Positions 55,316-64,000 are shown, counted from the first letter of the stretch. The stretch: 64,000 bases of DNA from Chitinophagaceae bacterium DXS (GCA_030345135.1 CP128386.1:1448621-1512620), one strand, 5' to 3'. The notes: generated from the letters alone by a model not told the origin. A program made the numbers and translations.

Positions 55316-56341
55316 TTAATATTGAAAAAATATCTCGGTTGCGCCATAACCAAACCTTGGATCGTACTGGTTGATGAAGGTTTTAACCTCTTTACGCACT
55401 TTTAACAGATCATGTATTTCATCGCGCAATCTGCCACTTCCCACCCCGTGAATTACGGTTAATGAAGGCTGATGATGCGCAATGGCCAACTCGTACCATT
55501 TTTCAAACTCTTTCAGCTGCAGCGTCAATATTTCAAAATTGCTGAGATGTTTAAAATCGTTCAGCAGTTTTTCAATATGCAGGTCTATCACCGATCTTGC
55601 AGGCTCGAGATTCTGGCGGGTTCTTGCAGCATCATACAATTTGTAACCTTTAGCCACAAGCGGGGTAAGTTCTATTTTATCATCCTGAACTTTATCCGGG
55701 TATTTTGAAAACAGTTCGTAAGAAAGCGTGGGCTCGTTTCTTTTCTTCATTTCTTCAATGCGCAGGAATACCTGTTTGGCTTTCAGTTTTACAGAAGCTT
55801 CAAAAAAGTCAGCTTTTTTCTTATTCTCCTTTAATAGGGAAAACTCAAATGTAAAATGCGGATTATCGTTCAGGTCCTCAAAAGGAATATCGTGCAAATA
55901 GAAATCCTGGAAAGCCAACACCTCGTTTCTCAATTCAAAATCAGGCTCTCCAAAAAACACCTGCCGGTAAATAAACTTGTAAGCATTTTCAGTCTTATTC
56001 ACGAGGTAAACCTTGAACTCCTCCACTACTTCGTCATTAAACTCATCCAGTCCGAATTTGGGCAGAAAAGAAAGCCATATGCCGTCTTCTACCTTTATTT
56101 TATTTGCAGTTGGTTTCTCCTTCGGAATATTTTCAACATAGGTTTTTACAGGCTTTTTCTCTTCAACAACCTTCTTTTTGGTAAACCTGTGAAAGTAAGG
56201 AAAGTCAATCTGATCCATATATGCGGGAAATTTTACCCCACGCACTTCAATCATGACCATTTTATCGTTAACGATCTCTATTACTTTTCCTTCTTCATTG
56301 CTGTGCAACACAATAATATCATCTCCTACCTGGTACTTCAT
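55316..56341 (-). CDS. DUF2027/Smr domain protein (MutS2-like C-terminus)
   Basis: 341 residues. N-terminal DUF2027-type small beta domain (KYQVGDDIIVLHSNEEGKVIEIVNDKMVMIE, 2-32), a middle beta region (about 85-200), and a C-terminal Smr nuclease domain with DLH at 253-255 and the HGVGSGRLR motif at 298-306. Smr domains nick branched DNA or cleave RNA in ribosome rescue. No MutS core is present. ATG at 56341 preferred over an upstream start that adds seven residues. Stops 16 bp before the AraC start region. Confidence 0.86.
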   Translation of the reverse strand: MKYQVGDDIIVLHSNEEGKVIEIVNDKMVMIEVRGVKFPAYMDQIDFPYFHRFTKKKVVEEKKPVKTYVENIPKEKPTANKIKVEDGIWLSFLPKFGLDEFNDEVVEEFKVYLVNKTENAYKFIYRQVFFGEPDFELRNEVLAFQDFYLHDIPFEDLNDNPHFTFEFSLLKENKKKADFFEASVKLKAKQVFLRIEEMKKRNEPTLSYELFSKYPDKVQDDKIELTPLVAKGYKLYDAARTRQNLEPARSVIDLHIEKLLNDFKHLSNFEILTLQLKEFEKWYELAIAHHQPSLTVIHGVGSGRLRDEIHDLLKVRKEVKTFINQYDPRFGYGATEIFFQY

Positions 56342-56482
56342 GATAAATAATTTACTTTGCAAAAGTAGTGCAGTTAACGGTTTTATACTTCATTAAGCCC
56401 GTAATACGTTCTAATTAAAGTATTTTTAGATTGAAATTGTTGTTGTTGGAATAATTTCTGACAATGAGTAATAAAACCTGGT

Positions 56483-58339
56483 TTGTTGAAAATTTCTTTT
56501 ACATATATCTCTAGATTCGCGCTGGTGTACCTCGTATCCTTTCTTTGTTTCAGCATAAGCCGTGCACAGGAAAAAGATACCACCAAACCTGAAAAAAAGA
56601 AAAACAACATCTTTGATTTTGCGGTAAACGCCATAACCAGAAGCACCCCGGATTCTACCACAGAACTCATTAACGCCAAAAGCGAGAAGCCCTATTTGCC
56701 TTATGAAGGAAAGATCATCAGACACATTAGAGTAAGAACTTTTGGCTTTGAAACCACTTTCCAGGATACCACGCAAAGCAGCAACTACTTCGGAACCAGA
56801 ATCCTCAATCATCTGCACCGGAATTCAAGAGAATGGGTGATCCGCAATAATCTTTTTGTAAAGGAACGCACGCCGGTAAACGCGTACATGATGGCTGACA
56901 ACGAAAGGTATCTGCGTTCGCTGGAGTTTATGCAGGATGCACGTATTTTAATCAGGCCAATTGAAAACAATCCTGATTCGGTAGATGTGGAAGTTGCTAC
57001 AAAAGATCTTTTTAGTATAGTAGGTGAAGTAACACAATTTAGTCCTGAGCAGTTCAAGGGGCGGATTGCCGACGCGAATGTGCTTGGTATGGGCCAAAAG
57101 GTACAACTTTCGGTGCTTTGGGATCAGCTGCGCACTCCAACATTCGGTTACAATCTTTTATACAGCAAGAACAATATTGCAAACTCCTTTGTCAACGCCT
57201 CTGTTGCCTATGGAACTATAAATCCCAATCTTCAGGGAGCTGCATGGAACGAACAGGGCTGGATGGTAAGATTTGACAGGCCACTGGCTTCGCAATACCT
57301 GCATGTTGCCGGTTCCGCTGCGGTGTTGCAGGGGGAATCGTTTAACCTGTACAATATATCTGACACGCTTTTCTACAAATACAAGTACCGTACGTACGAC
57401 GCATGGATCGGCTACAATATTGGCGTGAGAAAATATCTTCACAACATTAATGTAAAAGGCAGGCAGTTTGTTGCCATACGTTTTTTGAATACAAATTTTC
57501 TCGAATCGCCTGAACAGGTAAAGGGCCAGCTTATCCAAAAATTTAATACAACCAAAGCAGTGCTTGGCTCCTTTACACTTTTTCGCCAGAATTTTTTCAA
57601 AACCAATTACCTGTACGGCTTTGGTACTACGGAAGATGTGCCTTATGGCTACAATGTGGCATTTACCGGAGGCTGGTATCAACAGTCTTTTCTCAACCGT
57701 GGATATGCAGGTGTTGATGCCAACCGTTACATTGTAACCAAAAAGAAGGACATTATTCAGTATTTCGGCCGTGCCTGCACATTTATAAACCAGGGTGAAT
57801 TGCAGGATGCAAGCGTAATGTTGGGTGGCAGTATGTTCAGCCGTTTGTTTGTGCGTGATAATGTTAAGCTGAGACAATACATGCGGCTTACCTATGCACA
57901 ACAATTCAGCCGGATGGGTATTGATCCGCTTAGTCTGAGCAATACCTTCGGCATCAGGTATTTCAGTTCAGATTCTACATTGGGGGATCAGCGGTTAAGC
58001 CTGCATTCAGAAACATATCTCTTTTTAAAATATAAGGTTTTTGGATTCAAATTCGCGCCCTTTGTATTCGGAGATGCAGCAGTTATCACTCCCGAAAATG
58101 AAAAGTTCGCAAAATCAGGCGTATTTTATGGATTAGGCGGAGGTGTAAGAACCAGGAATGAAAACCTTGTTTTCGGAACGATGGAACTGCGTTTCATATT
58201 TTTCCCCAGAAAGGCCGAAATGGCTGATTCGTTCAAACTGGAGTTTACAACAAACCTCAATTTCCGGTATAACAGCAGCTATGTAAAAGCGCCGGATATT
58301 ATTCAGCTCAACAACGATCCGAACAACAGCGTATTTTGA
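56483..58339 (+). CDS. Omp85/BamA-like outer-membrane protein with POTRA-like domain
   Basis: 618 residues. Signal sequence (LVYLVSFLCFSISRAQ, to about 29), a Lys-rich linker, then a POTRA-like segment (YEGKIIRHIRVRTFGFETTFQDT ... RTPVNAYMMADNERYLRSLEFMQDARILIRPI, about 75-165) and a barrel of many amphipathic strands to about 610. Possible role in outer-membrane protein or lipid insertion, by family only. No ATG is available: the frame opens at TTG TTG (56483, 56486) after a stop at 56465. So the start is a rare codon, or the 5' end is damaged. Confidence 0.7.
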   Translation: MLKISFTYISRFALVYLVSFLCFSISRAQEKDTTKPEKKKNNIFDFAVNAITRSTPDSTTELINAKSEKPYLPYEGKIIRHIRVRTFGFETTFQDTTQSSNYFGTRILNHLHRNSREWVIRNNLFVKERTPVNAYMMADNERYLRSLEFMQDARILIRPIENNPDSVDVEVATKDLFSIVGEVTQFSPEQFKGRIADANVLGMGQKVQLSVLWDQLRTPTFGYNLLYSKNNIANSFVNASVAYGTINPNLQGAAWNEQGWMVRFDRPLASQYLHVAGSAAVLQGESFNLYNISDTLFYKYKYRTYDAWIGYNIGVRKYLHNINVKGRQFVAIRFLNTNFLESPEQVKGQLIQKFNTTKAVLGSFTLFRQNFFKTNYLYGFGTTEDVPYGYNVAFTGGWYQQSFLNRGYAGVDANRYIVTKKKDIIQYFGRACTFINQGELQDASVMLGGSMFSRLFVRDNVKLRQYMRLTYAQQFSRMGIDPLSLSNTFGIRYFSSDSTLGDQRLSLHSETYLFLKYKVFGFKFAPFVFGDAAVITPENEKFAKSGVFYGLGGGVRTRNENLVFGTMELRFIFFPRKAEMADSFKLEFTTNLNFRYNSSYVKAPDIIQLNNDPNNSVF

Positions 58340-58448
58340 CTATTTAACATTGTAATTAATCCGCTACATAATTGTTTTATAATGAAGGCCTAAGACAATC
58401 GCTGCCTGGGCTTTTGTGTTAGACAAATTCAAACACTTGTTTAAAAAA

Positions 58449-58481
58449 TTTGGAGATAATCATTCCAACCCTATATCTTTG
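58449..58481 (+). promoter_or_regulatory. Consensus promoter directly before guaB
   Basis: TTTG at 58449-58452, 21 bp spacer, TATCTTTG at 58474-58481: an exact fit to the Bacteroidota TTTG/TAnnTTTG consensus. The -7 box ends only 3 bp before the ATG at 58485, so the transcript would start at or next to the start codon. Confidence 0.6.
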
Positions 58482-58484
58482 CAC

Positions 58485-59981
58485 ATGGCAACAAGAATTA
58501 GTTCCCCCAACAAAAAGTCTGACAGTTCAAGGTTTTTCGGTGAAGGTCTCACCTTCGATGACGTTCTTCTTATGCCGGCTTATAGCCAGGTTCTCCCAAA
58601 AGATGTTAATATTCAGTCACAGCTTACCAAAAGCATAACATTAAATATCCCTATGCTGTCCGCAGCTATGGATACTGTAACTGAGGCTAACCTTGCCATT
58701 GCATTGGCTCGTGAAGGCGGTCTGGGTATTCTGCATAAGAATATGAGCATTGAAAAACAGGCAGAACAGGTTCGCAAAGTAAAGAGAAGCGAAAGTGGTT
58801 TGATCATCGATCCGGTCACTTTACATGAAGACGCAACGATTGGTGATGCATTGCGCCTGATGAAAGAGAACAAGATCGGCGGTATTCCCATCATCGATAA
58901 GGGCGGCAAGCTGGTGGGTATCTTAACGAACCGTGACTTACGTTTCGAAACAGATAAAAAGCGCAAGGTAACGGAAGTAATGACCAGCGACAGACTGGTT
59001 ACTGCGCCTGAAGGAACTGATCTTAAAAAGGCTGAAAAGATTCTCCACCAATACAAGATTGAAAAATTACCTGTAGTAAATAAACAAGGCCGTTTGATTG
59101 GTTTAATTACTTACAGGGACATTTTACAAGTGCGGAATAATCCCGCAGCAGTTAAGGATAGCTTTGGCCGGTTGCTGGTGGGTGGCGCTTTAGGCATAAC
59201 CAAAGATGTGAATGACAGAGCGTATGCTTTGCAACAGGTAGGCGTTGATATTGTTGCGCTTGACAGTTCTCATGGTCACAGCAAAGGTGTTATTGATGCC
59301 CTGAAGACACTGAAAAAGAATTTTAAAAATCTACAGGTTATTGCGGGAAATGTAGGCACTGCTGCAGGTGCGAAAGCATTGGCTGATGCAGGCGCTGATG
59401 CGGTAAAAGTAGGTATCGGGCCAGGCTCTATTTGTACCACACGTATTGTTGCCGGTGCTGGTGTTCCGCAATTAACAGCGATTATGGAAGCTGCCGGTGC
59501 ATTGAAAGCTAAAGGTATTCCGGTTATTGCTGACGGTGGTATCCGTTATACAGGTGACATGGTAAAAGCACTTTCTGCCGGAGCCAGTGTGGTGATGATG
59601 GGTAGCGTGTTTGCAGGCGTTGAAGAGAGCCCCGGAGATACGATTATATATGAAGGACGTAAGTTTAAAGAATACCGTGGTATGGGTTCTATCGGAGCCA
59701 TGCAGCAAGGGAGCGGCGACCGTTACTTCCAGGAAGGTGATGATGTGAAGAAAATGGTCCCTGAAGGAATTGAAGGCCGTGTAGCTTACAAGGGTTATTT
59801 AAATGAAGTGGTATCACAGTATGTAGGTGGTTTACGTGCAGGTATGGGCTTATGCGGAGCGAAAGATCTTGCAGCTTTACAGCAGGCCACTTTCGTACAG
59901 ATCACCAATGCTGGTATGCGCGAGAGCCATGCACATGACGTTGAGATCACTAAAGAAGCGCCAAACTATAGCAGGAAATAG
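58485..59981 (+). CDS. guaB: Inosine-5'-monophosphate dehydrogenase
   Basis: 498 residues, the first enzyme of GMP synthesis from IMP (NAD-dependent). Opening [18 protein letters not shown], two CBS domains (about 100-225: [52 protein letters not shown]), catalytic loop [13 protein letters not shown] with the active Cys, and flap [11 protein letters not shown]. Complete length for the family. ATG at 58485 chosen: the stretch upstream in frame lacks family similarity, though this leaves almost no leader after the apparent promoter. Ends in a strong terminator. Confidence 0.96.
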   Translation: MATRISSPNKKSDSSRFFGEGLTFDDVLLMPAYSQVLPKDVNIQSQLTKSITLNIPMLSAAMDTVTEANLAIALAREGGLGILHKNMSIEKQAEQVRKVKRSESGLIIDPVTLHEDATIGDALRLMKENKIGGIPIIDKGGKLVGILTNRDLRFETDKKRKVTEVMTSDRLVTAPEGTDLKKAEKILHQYKIEKLPVVNKQGRLIGLITYRDILQVRNNPAAVKDSFGRLLVGGALGITKDVNDRAYALQQVGVDIVALDSSHGHSKGVIDALKTLKKNFKNLQVIAGNVGTAAGAKALADAGADAVKVGIGPGSICTTRIVAGAGVPQLTAIMEAAGALKAKGIPVIADGGIRYTGDMVKALSAGASVVMMGSVFAGVEESPGDTIIYEGRKFKEYRGMGSIGAMQQGSGDRYFQEGDDVKKMVPEGIEGRVAYKGYLNEVVSQYVGGLRAGMGLCGAKDLAALQQATFVQITNAGMRESHAHDVEITKEAPNYSRK

Positions 59982-60074
59982 AAAGGATGGCTGATGGCTG
60001 ATCTGAGGATCGCTGATTTACGTTGATCTTTTAAAAGCGATTACTAGCCCGATCTTCAAAGATTTTTGTGATAT

Positions 60075-60117
60075 AAAAAAAGGAAATTGAATTGAGTTTC
60101 AATTTCCTTTTTTTTTT
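60075..60117 (+). terminator. Terminator after guaB
   Basis: 12 bp perfect stem aaaggaaattga (60079-60090) with tcaatttccttt (60099-60110), loop attgagtt, then a long T-run. Confidence 0.9.
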
Positions 60118-60261
60118 GCAAGAAGATATTGTGCAAAGCCTCTGTGCAACTCTGTGTCGTCTCCGCGCCCCTCTGTGTAACCATTACATCCTCTTATTAC
60201 CGATAAACATTCTCGCTTCAAAGCTGAAGCTGATAGCTGATAGCTAATAGCTCAAAGCTCC
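60118..60261. repeat. Word-repeat spacer (ctctgtg and gctgatagct words)
   Basis: ctctgtgcaactctgtg words at 60133-60182 and aagctgatagctgatagctaatagctc words at 60218-60256. Same families as at 24166-24240 and 53205-53234. Confidence 0.72.
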
Positions 60262-60681
60262 TTATTCCCTCTTCAAATGCACCGAAGAACTATCCTCTGG
60301 CAGATACAACTCAACAGTTGAGTCTGAGATTTCCTTTATCTGCAATGGCTTGTAAATAGAATCAGTTTGTATGTAGATAGTTTTGGCGGAAGAGTCCACG
60401 TAATATTTTCCTTTCTTCTTTGGCTGCTCCTTTGAGTAGATAACATAAGAGCTATCTGTTTTAAACTCAAGTGAGGTTTTTACAGAATCTTTTATAGGGA
60501 TTGATGACAGAATTCCGGAAGACGGCTTTGTTGTGTCGACCTTGCTGCTATCCGCAATTGTAACAAATCCCCATCTGCCAATTAAAAACTTTGAATCCGG
60601 TTTATCATGAGAAAACCATTTACAGGAAATAGTAGTACCGCCCATGCATATCAATCCCCAAAAAAGTAATGCCTTATTCAT
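60262..60681 (-). CDS. Small lipoprotein of unknown function
   Basis: 139 residues. Signal peptide with lipobox TISC, Cys20. The mature part has alternating Ser/Lys-rich strands with GRWGFVTIADSS, SLEFKTDSSYVIYS, KKGKYYVDSSAKTIYIQTD, IKEISDSTVELYL: the layout of small lipocalin-like lipoproteins of Bacteroidota, in which G-x-W opens the barrel. Family placement is a guess from that layout. It stands alone on the minus strand, convergent with guaB. Confidence 0.68.
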   Translation of the reverse strand: MNKALLFWGLICMGGTTISCKWFSHDKPDSKFLIGRWGFVTIADSSKVDTTKPSSGILSSIPIKDSVKTSLEFKTDSSYVIYSKEQPKKKGKYYVDSSAKTIYIQTDSIYKPLQIKEISDSTVELYLPEDSSSVHLKRE

Positions 60682-61049
60682 GCAAAATATTTTGTTCAGA
60701 AATCACTGTCTAAAAATGATGCCCTTGTCTCCTTAAAGATAAAATTTAAAGCTGAAAGGCGAACGCGGTTAAAAGGTAAACATGCAAATTGGGAGCAAGT
60801 CAAAAGTAAAAATTCAAAAGTCAAAACGTCAACGTTGTGTTATTTGATAAACCCGCCGCTGCCGCCGCCATGGTTTGTGTCTCACTAACCATTTCCGATT
60901 GCCCTCTCATTATGTAATGTCGGTAACAAAGTCAATTTTCATATACGCACCGCACCAGTTGTGATAGTTCGCGAGACTCAAGCCACGGCAATTGGATGAT
61001 TAAAGCGCGCCCCTTCGCTTCCCGTCAACGTATAACGTACAACGTTCCC
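60682..61049. other. Gene-free stretch left of the HigBA cassette
   Basis: About 370 bp. Contains agtcaaaagtaaaaattcaa words (60794-60828) like the arms of the cusA element; ggtttgtgtctcac at 60872-60885, the inverse of 61822-61835; and ccttcgct plus caacgtataacgta (61012-61039), repeated at 61858-61884. No gene seen. Confidence 0.6.
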
Positions 61050-61370
61050 TCAGTATGCAAACTTCTTATTGTTTAGTTCAATGTTGAAGCTTACCTTGGC
61101 GCCTAAAGCATCAAACACTTTCAAGATGGTGTCAAACCTTGCATTTTTTGCACCGTTCTCAATTTTTGAGATCTGAGCTTTTTGTACCCCAACGAGTTCA
61201 CCTAACTGTTCCTGGGTTAAATTGAGCTCTTGTCTTGCGTGCTTAATAGCTTGTCCTAACAGGTCTATACGCAATTCTTTTTCAAAAGCCTCACGTCTCT
61301 CAGTTCCGCGTCTACCAATGTGTTTGTCGATCATTGTATTTAGCGAAACTGTTTTAAATTTATTTGGCAT
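61050..61370 (-). CDS. higA: HigA-type antitoxin, XRE helix-turn-helix
   Basis: 106 residues. A basic N-terminal helix region (1-36) precedes an XRE helix-turn-helix at about 38-95: LGQAIKHARQELNLTQEQLGELVGVQKAQISKIENGAKNARFDTILKVFDALG. It should neutralise the toxin encoded just upstream and repress the operon. The gap to the toxin gene is 2 bp, so translation is coupled. The toxin-first order is typical of HigBA. Confidence 0.9.
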   Translation of the reverse strand: MPNKFKTVSLNTMIDKHIGRRGTERREAFEKELRIDLLGQAIKHARQELNLTQEQLGELVGVQKAQISKIENGAKNARFDTILKVFDALGAKVSFNIELNNKKFAY

Positions 61371-61372
61371 AG

Positions 61373-61720
61373 CTATTTATTTTTTGTACGGTTGTTGAAA
61401 TACGCTGTCCTGATTTCTTCTGCTTTTCTAATTTCTTTAAGAGGCGTTTTTTGTGTCTTTTTTAAAATGCCGTGTGTTGCGATAACCAAAGTTTCTTTAC
61501 CATCAATTTTGTCCCAAAAAGAAAAAAGTCTGTACGCTTTACCGTTGTATAGTGTCCTGAATTCCCAAATAAGGGTATTGAGTTTTTTGAAGAGTTCACT
61601 GTCACTTACAAATTGAGATTTTCTGATGTTGTAGTAAATTTTTTCTCTCGTTTTATCATCTAGTTGTTCCAAAAACTCAACTGCTTCTGGTAGTAATTCT
61701 ACTTCAAATTTAGGGTTCAT
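61373..61720 (-). CDS. higB: HigB/RelE-type toxin (Gp49-like)
   Basis: 115 residues. RelE/ParE superfamily of the phage Gp49-like branch: VELLPEAVEFLEQLDDKTREKIYYNI, ELFKKLNTLIWEFRTLYNGKAYRLFSFWD and the closing block LVIATHGILKKTQKTPLKEIRKAEEIR, which is the family signature. Probable ribosome-dependent mRNA endonuclease. ATG at 61720 preferred to the TTG three bases upstream. All conserved blocks are intact. Confidence 0.9.
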   Translation of the reverse strand: MNPKFEVELLPEAVEFLEQLDDKTREKIYYNIRKSQFVSDSELFKKLNTLIWEFRTLYNGKAYRLFSFWDKIDGKETLVIATHGILKKTQKTPLKEIRKAEEIRTAYFNNRTKNK

Positions 61721-61733
61721 CAAGGATTTTTAT

Positions 61734-61764
61734 CAAAAGTAAAGGTTTCCCAATTAGGAAACAA
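61734..61764 (-). promoter_or_regulatory. HigBA promoter with palindromic operator
   Basis: On the minus strand: TTG (61762-61764), 20 bp spacer, TACTTTTG (61741-61734), a good Bacteroidota promoter 13 bp before the toxin ATG. The spacer is filled by gtttcc-N6-ggaaac (61745-61762), a near-perfect 18 bp palindrome placed ideally for autorepression by HigA. Confidence 0.65.
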
Positions 61765-62060
61765 CTATTTTGCTGCATTCAGGGTCTTATTATATAGGTT
61801 GCGCGGGTTATTGAATGGTTTGTGAGACACAAACCAAGGCGACTAAAACATGTTTTGCCTTCGCTCCAATCAACGTATAACGTAATACTTACAACGTACA
61901 ACTCAAATGCTCCAAAAATACAGGCCCCGGTAAAAACCGGGGCCGCCTATAGTCACATAAGAAAAAAACTAAAAATTTTCAACGGTGTAAAAAAATGCAT
62001 TTATCTGCAAACGTATTATTCAAATAAGGATGAGAGGACGCATTTTAATATGTAAGGCAA
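61765..62060. other. Gene-free stretch right of the HigBA cassette
   Basis: About 300 bp. tggtttgtgagacacaaacca is a palindrome at about 61816-61836; caacgtataacgta and acttacaacgtacaac words at 61871-61903; a terminator hairpin at 61923-61944. No gene seen. Confidence 0.55.
61923..61944 (-). terminator. Terminator of the minus-strand TonB-linked receptor gene
   Basis: Perfect 9 bp GC-rich stem ggccccggt (61923-61931) with accggggcc (61936-61944), loop aaaa. On the minus strand it is followed by tgtattttt, as expected for a terminator about 120 bp after the receptor stop. Confidence 0.8.
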
Positions 62061-64000
62061 CTAGTTACCTCCACCACCGCCTTTCACGCGGCTTGATTCA
62101 TCATCAGATCCACCTCTCTTTCTTTGCTGCACTGCCTGACCTTTACTAAACCTGTATGTGAAGCTAATGTTAACTACCCTGTTATCCCATTGATTGTGGA
62201 TCTGTACGTCAACATTCTGGTATTTGCTATAGCCTCTGAACTGTTGAATATCCAGGAAGTCCCTTACATTCAAACGCACTGTTCCTTTATTCTTCATCAC
62301 GTTTTTACTTACAGCAAAACTTACCATGCCCATTGGCTTTGCAACCAGTGTTCCTTCGGTCATAGTACTTCTGAAAAAGCCGTTCAGTTCTAACGTCCAG
62401 TTTTTCTTCAGGCTGAAGGTGTTGGTCATATTGGCCATAAAGCCCAAGCCGTCTACGTCAATGTACCCATTGTTTACCGGTCCTCTGAACCTGTTGTAAA
62501 CACCCTGTGCATATATATTCGTTTTATACCATTTTGTTACCGGGAAATTTGCACTAACACTTAAAGCAACGTTATCCCTGTCCGCAATATTGCTTTGCTT
62601 TACGTAAGATGTGTGTGTGCTGTCAATTTGTTCCAGTACCTCCTGTATAATGTCTTTTGTTTTGTTGTATTGTAACGATGTTGTTAAAAAGCCTTTGAAC
62701 GTGTGGTTTAACTCAATGTTATGACTGAACTGTGGTTTCAGGTATGGGTTACCCACCTGGTAAGTGTATTTGTCCAGGTAATAATAGAACGGGTTCATAT
62801 CCTGGTAGTCCGGTCTTTGAATGCGGCGGCCGTAACTTAAAGCCAATTGGTTCTTTTCATTCAGTTTATAGCCTATATATGCTGTAGGGAATAATTGTGT
62901 ATAGTTCCTTTCAAACTCCGTGTTGGTTGTCAGCTGCTGACCTTTTGAGTTGGTGTTTTCCAGCCTCAGACCTAACTGTGCGCTCCACTTTTTGCTTAAG
63001 GGCCTGCTATAGTTAACGTATGCCGCATTTATGTTTTCTGTGTAGATAAAATGGTTTGTCCTGCGCGGGTCTTCCTGCCATTCACCTGAGGCGCCCAGTG
63101 TGTCGTAAAAAGCATTGTTATCGGTTTTTACATAACTTGTTTTAACACCTGCTTCAAACTTGGCATCATGCTTCAGTGGTTTGGTAAAATCAACTTTTGC
63201 TGTATAGATGTTAATGTTGGATGGCAAATAACCCCTTAAGATCTCATCACTCTGAATTTTAACTCCCACCTGGTTATAAAACTGGTTCTCGAACATCTGG
63301 TTAAGATTTGCCTTGTAGTTCATATAATCAAGATCAGCTGTTAATTCGGTTCCTGTTGTATCAAACGTATGACGAAGATTAAAATTGCCGCCTATATTGT
63401 TCCATTTTTCCTTAGAACTGTTATTGGCAAGGGTTGTAGCGGTCAGATTATTATTTGCGTCATAAATATTGGTAACACCGTTGGATGTAAATGATCCCGG
63501 ATTTACATAGCCATTCAACACAACACCCAATGTAGTTTTCTTTGTTACAAAATAATCAACGCCCGCTTTAAACGAATGCATCTGGTAGTTGGGTGTCATT
63601 TTGGTTCTTTGCTTGTAAACAGATTCCAAAGCATTGGTACTATCATAGAACTTACGTGTCAGATCCAGATCCTGCATCCCTTTGTTCCAGTTAAAGCTGT
63701 AATTTCCAAAGATGTTCACCTTGCCGGTACGGTAATTCATGTTGATGCTGTTATTGGTTTTAGGGTTGATTCCCTTACCAGCGCCAAGCGTTACGCTTCC
63801 GTTAAAGCCTTTTACTTTATTCTTCTTTGTTTTGATATTGATCACACCTGCATTACCTGAAGCATCATATTTTGCCGGCGGATTGGTCATAATTTCAATC
63901 TGATCCAGGTTAACGCTGGGCATATTTTTAAGCAGGTTCGCCAAATCCTGCGCGCTCAGATAAGTGGGTTTTCCATCTACCAACACAAGTACACCCTGCT
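62061..64000 (-). CDS. TonB-dependent receptor-like outer-membrane barrel, C-terminal part
   Basis: At least 646 residues visible; the N-terminus lies beyond the right edge. The visible part opens in the plug domain (VLVDGKPTYLSAQDLANLLKNMPSVNLDQIEIMTNPPAKYDASGNAGVINIKTKK), which is typical of the outer-membrane beta-barrel family (OMP_b-brl_3) TonB receptors, then a long barrel (LALSYGRRIQRPDYQDMNPFYYYLDKYTYQVGNPYLKPQ). It ends in a Gly-rich tail (RVKGGGGGN) after the last strand VNISFTYRF, so the usual terminal aromatic is not at the end. Substrate unknown; often linked to metal or siderophore uptake, or signalling. Confidence 0.88.
   Translation of the reverse strand, partial: QGVLVLVDGKPTYLSAQDLANLLKNMPSVNLDQIEIMTNPPAKYDASGNAGVINIKTKKNKVKGFNGSVTLGAGKGINPKTNNSINMNYRTGKVNIFGNYSFNWNKGMQDLDLTRKFYDSTNALESVYKQRTKMTPNYQMHSFKAGVDYFVTKKTTLGVVLNGYVNPGSFTSNGVTNIYDANNNLTATTLANNSSKEKWNNIGGNFNLRHTFDTTGTELTADLDYMNYKANLNQMFENQFYNQVGVKIQSDEILRGYLPSNINIYTAKVDFTKPLKHDAKFEAGVKTSYVKTDNNAFYDTLGASGEWQEDPRRTNHFIYTENINAAYVNYSRPLSKKWSAQLGLRLENTNSKGQQLTTNTEFERNYTQLFPTAYIGYKLNEKNQLALSYGRRIQRPDYQDMNPFYYYLDKYTYQVGNPYLKPQFSHNIELNHTFKGFLTTSLQYNKTKDIIQEVLEQIDSTHTSYVKQSNIADRDNVALSVSANFPVTKWYKTNIYAQGVYNRFRGPVNNGYIDVDGLGFMANMTNTFSLKKNWTLELNGFFRSTMTEGTLVAKPMGMVSFAVSKNVMKNKGTVRLNVRDFLDIQQFRGYSKYQNVDVQIHNQWDNRVVNISFTYRFSKGQAVQQRKRGGSDDESSRVKGGGGGN

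Noticed and set aside
1-64000. Prophage or integrative element carrying the toxin-antitoxin modules
   Set aside because: No integrase, transposase, phage structural or conjugation gene, and no tRNA attachment site is visible; surrounding genes are ordinary chromosomal ones.

Overview
The window reads as chromosomal DNA of a Bacteroidota, most likely a Chitinophagaceae-type soil or freshwater bacterium. The evidence is two SusC/SusD pairs with their own ECF sigma/FecR regulators, a Bat (aerotolerance) operon, DUF2490 and HYC_CC_PP proteins, many SPII lipoproteins, promoters of the TTTG/TAnnTTTG type, and intergenic spaces full of short 7-8 nt word repeats. I see no rRNA, tRNA, CRISPR array, integrase or transposase gene.

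Layout. 1-6.3 kb: 3' end of a MetZ-type sulfhydrylase, a YefM/YoeB toxin-antitoxin cassette between duplicated terminators, fmt, a NamZ-type lipoprotein, a SlyD-like FKBP and pepT. 6.5-8.5 kb: a DUF6882 protein and a Gfo/Idh/MocA oxidoreductase. 8.6-19.2 kb: a glycan-type uptake locus (ECF sigma, FecR, SusC with STN domain, SusD), followed after a strong terminator by a formylglycine sulfatase and an alkaline-phosphatase-fold hydrolase. 19.6-26 kb: YtxH protein, diheme cytochrome, a large CBM20-CBM20-GH77 glucanotransferase with a histone-like tail at its N-terminus, dipeptide epimerase, thioredoxin-like protein. 26.3-34.2 kb: Bat operon (MoxR, DUF58, a beta-barrel, DUF4381, BatA, a BatB-BatC fusion, BatD). 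34.4-36.4 kb: three secreted or outer-membrane proteins of unknown role. 36.6-45.2 kb: a copper/heavy-metal set (HYC_CC_PP protein, HMA chaperone, CusA split in two, TolC, two CusB-like adaptors). 45.2-46.3 kb: fabH. 46.3-53.2 kb: a second sigma/FecR/SusC/SusD set, with the sigma gene divergent. 53.7-60.7 kb: NAD(P)-binding protein and AraC regulator, Smr protein, Omp85-like barrel, guaB, a small lipoprotein. 61-64 kb: a HigBA toxin-antitoxin cassette and the 3' part of a TonB-linked outer-membrane barrel that runs off the right edge.

How the genes work together. In both Sus loci an STN-bearing SusC can sense substrate at the outer membrane and signal through FecR to an ECF sigma factor. The sulfatase and phosphoesterase-fold enzymes beside the first locus suggest a sulfated or phosphorylated substrate. 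The metal set gives a periplasmic route (HMA chaperone, adaptors with Cys/His metal-binding heads) into an RND pump.

The most unusual material is non-coding. Several elements consist of word-repeat arms facing each other in inverted orientation around a 60-100 bp core. One of them, 139 bp from arm to arm, sits inside cusA and breaks it; removing it exactly restores the reading frame. Both toxin-antitoxin cassettes are also bracketed by repeated intergenic sequence.
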